A stretch of DNA of 6,079 bases from Acidobacteriota bacterium. Its GTDB lineage: Bacteria > Acidobacteriota > Vicinamibacteria > Vicinamibacterales > JAKQTR01. Shown here one piece after another: positions 5,318-6,079 of the stretch. Position 1 is the first letter of the stretch. Every line of letters starts with the position of its first letter. The stretch is taken from positions 1-6,079 of the forward strand of contig JAPKZP010000502.1 of the NCBI GenBank assembly GCA_026393735.1, written 5' to 3'. A program made the translations under genes and the position numbers. The notes under the pieces are model-generated. The model had not been told where the DNA came from. It saw only the letters and a program-made list of their open reading frames with translations, and searched no databases.

Positions 5318-6079
5318 ATGAACAACGCATCTCCCCGAACCGTCCGCGCGCCGCGCGGCACGACCCTCTCCTGCAAGGGCTGGCCGCAGGAAGCCGCCCT
5401 GCGCATGTTGATGAACAATCTCGATCCCGACGTCGCCGAGGATCCGGACCGCCTTATCGTCTACGGCGGCACGGGCCGCGCGGCCCGAAGCTGGGACTGC
5501 TACGAGGCCATCGTTCGATCGCTGCAGAACCTGGAGGCCGACGAGACGCTGCTCATCCAGTCCGGCAAGCCCGTGGGCGTGTTTCGCACGCACCCCGGCG
5601 CGCCGCGTGTGCTCATCGCCAACGCGTTGCTGGTGCCTGCGTGGGCGACGTTCGACAATTTCCGGGACCTCGAAGATCGCGGCCTGACGATGTACGGGCA
5701 GATGACCGCTGGAAGCTGGATCTACATCGGATCGCAGGGCATCCTGCAGGGCACGTACGAGGCGCTGGCGGCAGCCGGGCGCCGCCACTTCCACGGTTCG
5801 CTGACGGGGCGCGTGTTCGTCTCCGCGGGGTTGGGCGGGATGGGGGGAGCCCAGCCCCTCGCCGCCACGATGAACGGCGCGGCGGCGCTCGTGATCGAGG
5901 TCGATCCGCATCGGATCGAGCGGCGGCTCGCCACGCGCTACGTCGACGAGGCCACCGACAGCCTCGATGACGCGCTGTCGCGCGTCGCGCAGTGGCGGCG
6001 CGACGGCGTGGCGCGATCGGTCGCGCTCTGCGCCAACGCAGCCGACGTGCTGCCGGGCCTCGTGGCCCGCGGCGTCGTC
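5318..6079 (+). CDS. hutU: Urocanate hydratase (urocanase), N-terminal part (cut by window edge)
   Basis: HutU adds water to urocanate to form 4-imidazolone-5-propionate, the second step of histidine degradation after HutH, using tightly bound NAD+ as an electrophile; it is a cytosolic dimer. The 254 codons present match the family closely: TLSCKGWPQEAALRMLMNNLD (16-36), VYGGTGRAAR (48-57), LIQSGKPVGVFRTH (79-92), MYGQMTAGSWIYIGSQG (125-141), the NAD-binding glycine stretch SAGLGGMGGAQP (159-170), then ATMNGAAALVIEVDP (173-187) and RRLATRYVDE (192-201). The full protein is usually about 550-560 residues, so more than half, including the active-site Cys region, lies beyond the window. Start: ATG 5318 leaves about 15 residues before the conserved block, normal for the family, though the ribosome site is weak (GGGA ten bases upstream). 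One family-conserved stretch reads ANALLVPAWA here rather than the ANSNLVP form I recall. Other hut genes may follow downstream. Confidence 0.97.
   Translation, partial: MNNASPRTVRAPRGTTLSCKGWPQEAALRMLMNNLDPDVAEDPDRLIVYGGTGRAARSWDCYEAIVRSLQNLEADETLLIQSGKPVGVFRTHPGAPRVLIANALLVPAWATFDNFRDLEDRGLTMYGQMTAGSWIYIGSQGILQGTYEALAAAGRRHFHGSLTGRVFVSAGLGGMGGAQPLAATMNGAAALVIEVDPHRIERRLATRYVDEATDSLDDALSRVAQWRRDGVARSVALCANAADVLPGLVARGVV

Noticed and set aside
1..6079. Mobile element, CRISPR array, tRNA/rRNA, defence system or toxin-antitoxin pair
   Set aside because: No transposase or recombinase motifs, spaced direct repeats, tRNA-like cloverleafs or small overlapping toxin-type genes were seen. The window is filled with core or regulatory genes.

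Overview
This is a compact, GC-rich stretch of bacterial chromosome with mostly ordinary core genes. Strong third-position GC, a GTG or other non-ATG start on several genes, and the mix of gatB, a SpoIID/LytB-domain envelope protein, an ECF sigma/anti-sigma pair, a PilZ protein, purA and hutU fit a Gram-negative soil-type bacterium. Acidobacteriota (Vicinamibacteria-like) is my best guess, but the sequence alone does not prove this. There are no rRNA or tRNA genes, insertion sequences, CRISPR arrays or phage genes, and nothing suggests recent transfer.

Layout. (1) Bases 1-416, minus strand: the first 138 codons of gatB, cut by the window edge. (2) 490-1611, plus: an exported SpoIID/LytB-domain protein, divergent from gatB and followed by a strong GC hairpin at 1619-1641. 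(3) 1612-1796: a non-coding spacer with further inverted repeats. (4) 1797-3764, plus: a tightly packed three-gene unit made of an ECF-type sigma factor, a membrane-anchored zinc-finger anti-sigma factor overlapping it by 14 bases, and a PilZ protein whose reading frame overlaps the anti-sigma stop codon. (5) 3765-3837: a short convergent spacer holding nested inverted repeats, a possible two-way terminator. (6) 3838-5139, minus: complete purA. (7) 5140-5317: a divergent spacer with a 14-base perfect palindrome and a good sigma-70-like promoter. (8) 5318-6079, plus: the first 254 codons of hutU, cut by the window edge.

How the genes relate. gatB (Gln/Asn-tRNA formation), purA (AMP synthesis) and hutU (histidine breakdown) are independent housekeeping or catabolic genes. 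The part with regulatory interest is the sigma/anti-sigma/PilZ unit. The gene overlaps imply co-translation of a transcription factor, its membrane-bound inhibitor and an apparent c-di-GMP-binding protein. The PilZ protein carries an N-terminal stretch resembling a receiver domain that lacks its first strand and the phospho-acceptor aspartate, and it has no ordinary start codon. This is the best candidate for something undescribed, but each part belongs to a known family and the functional link is inference.
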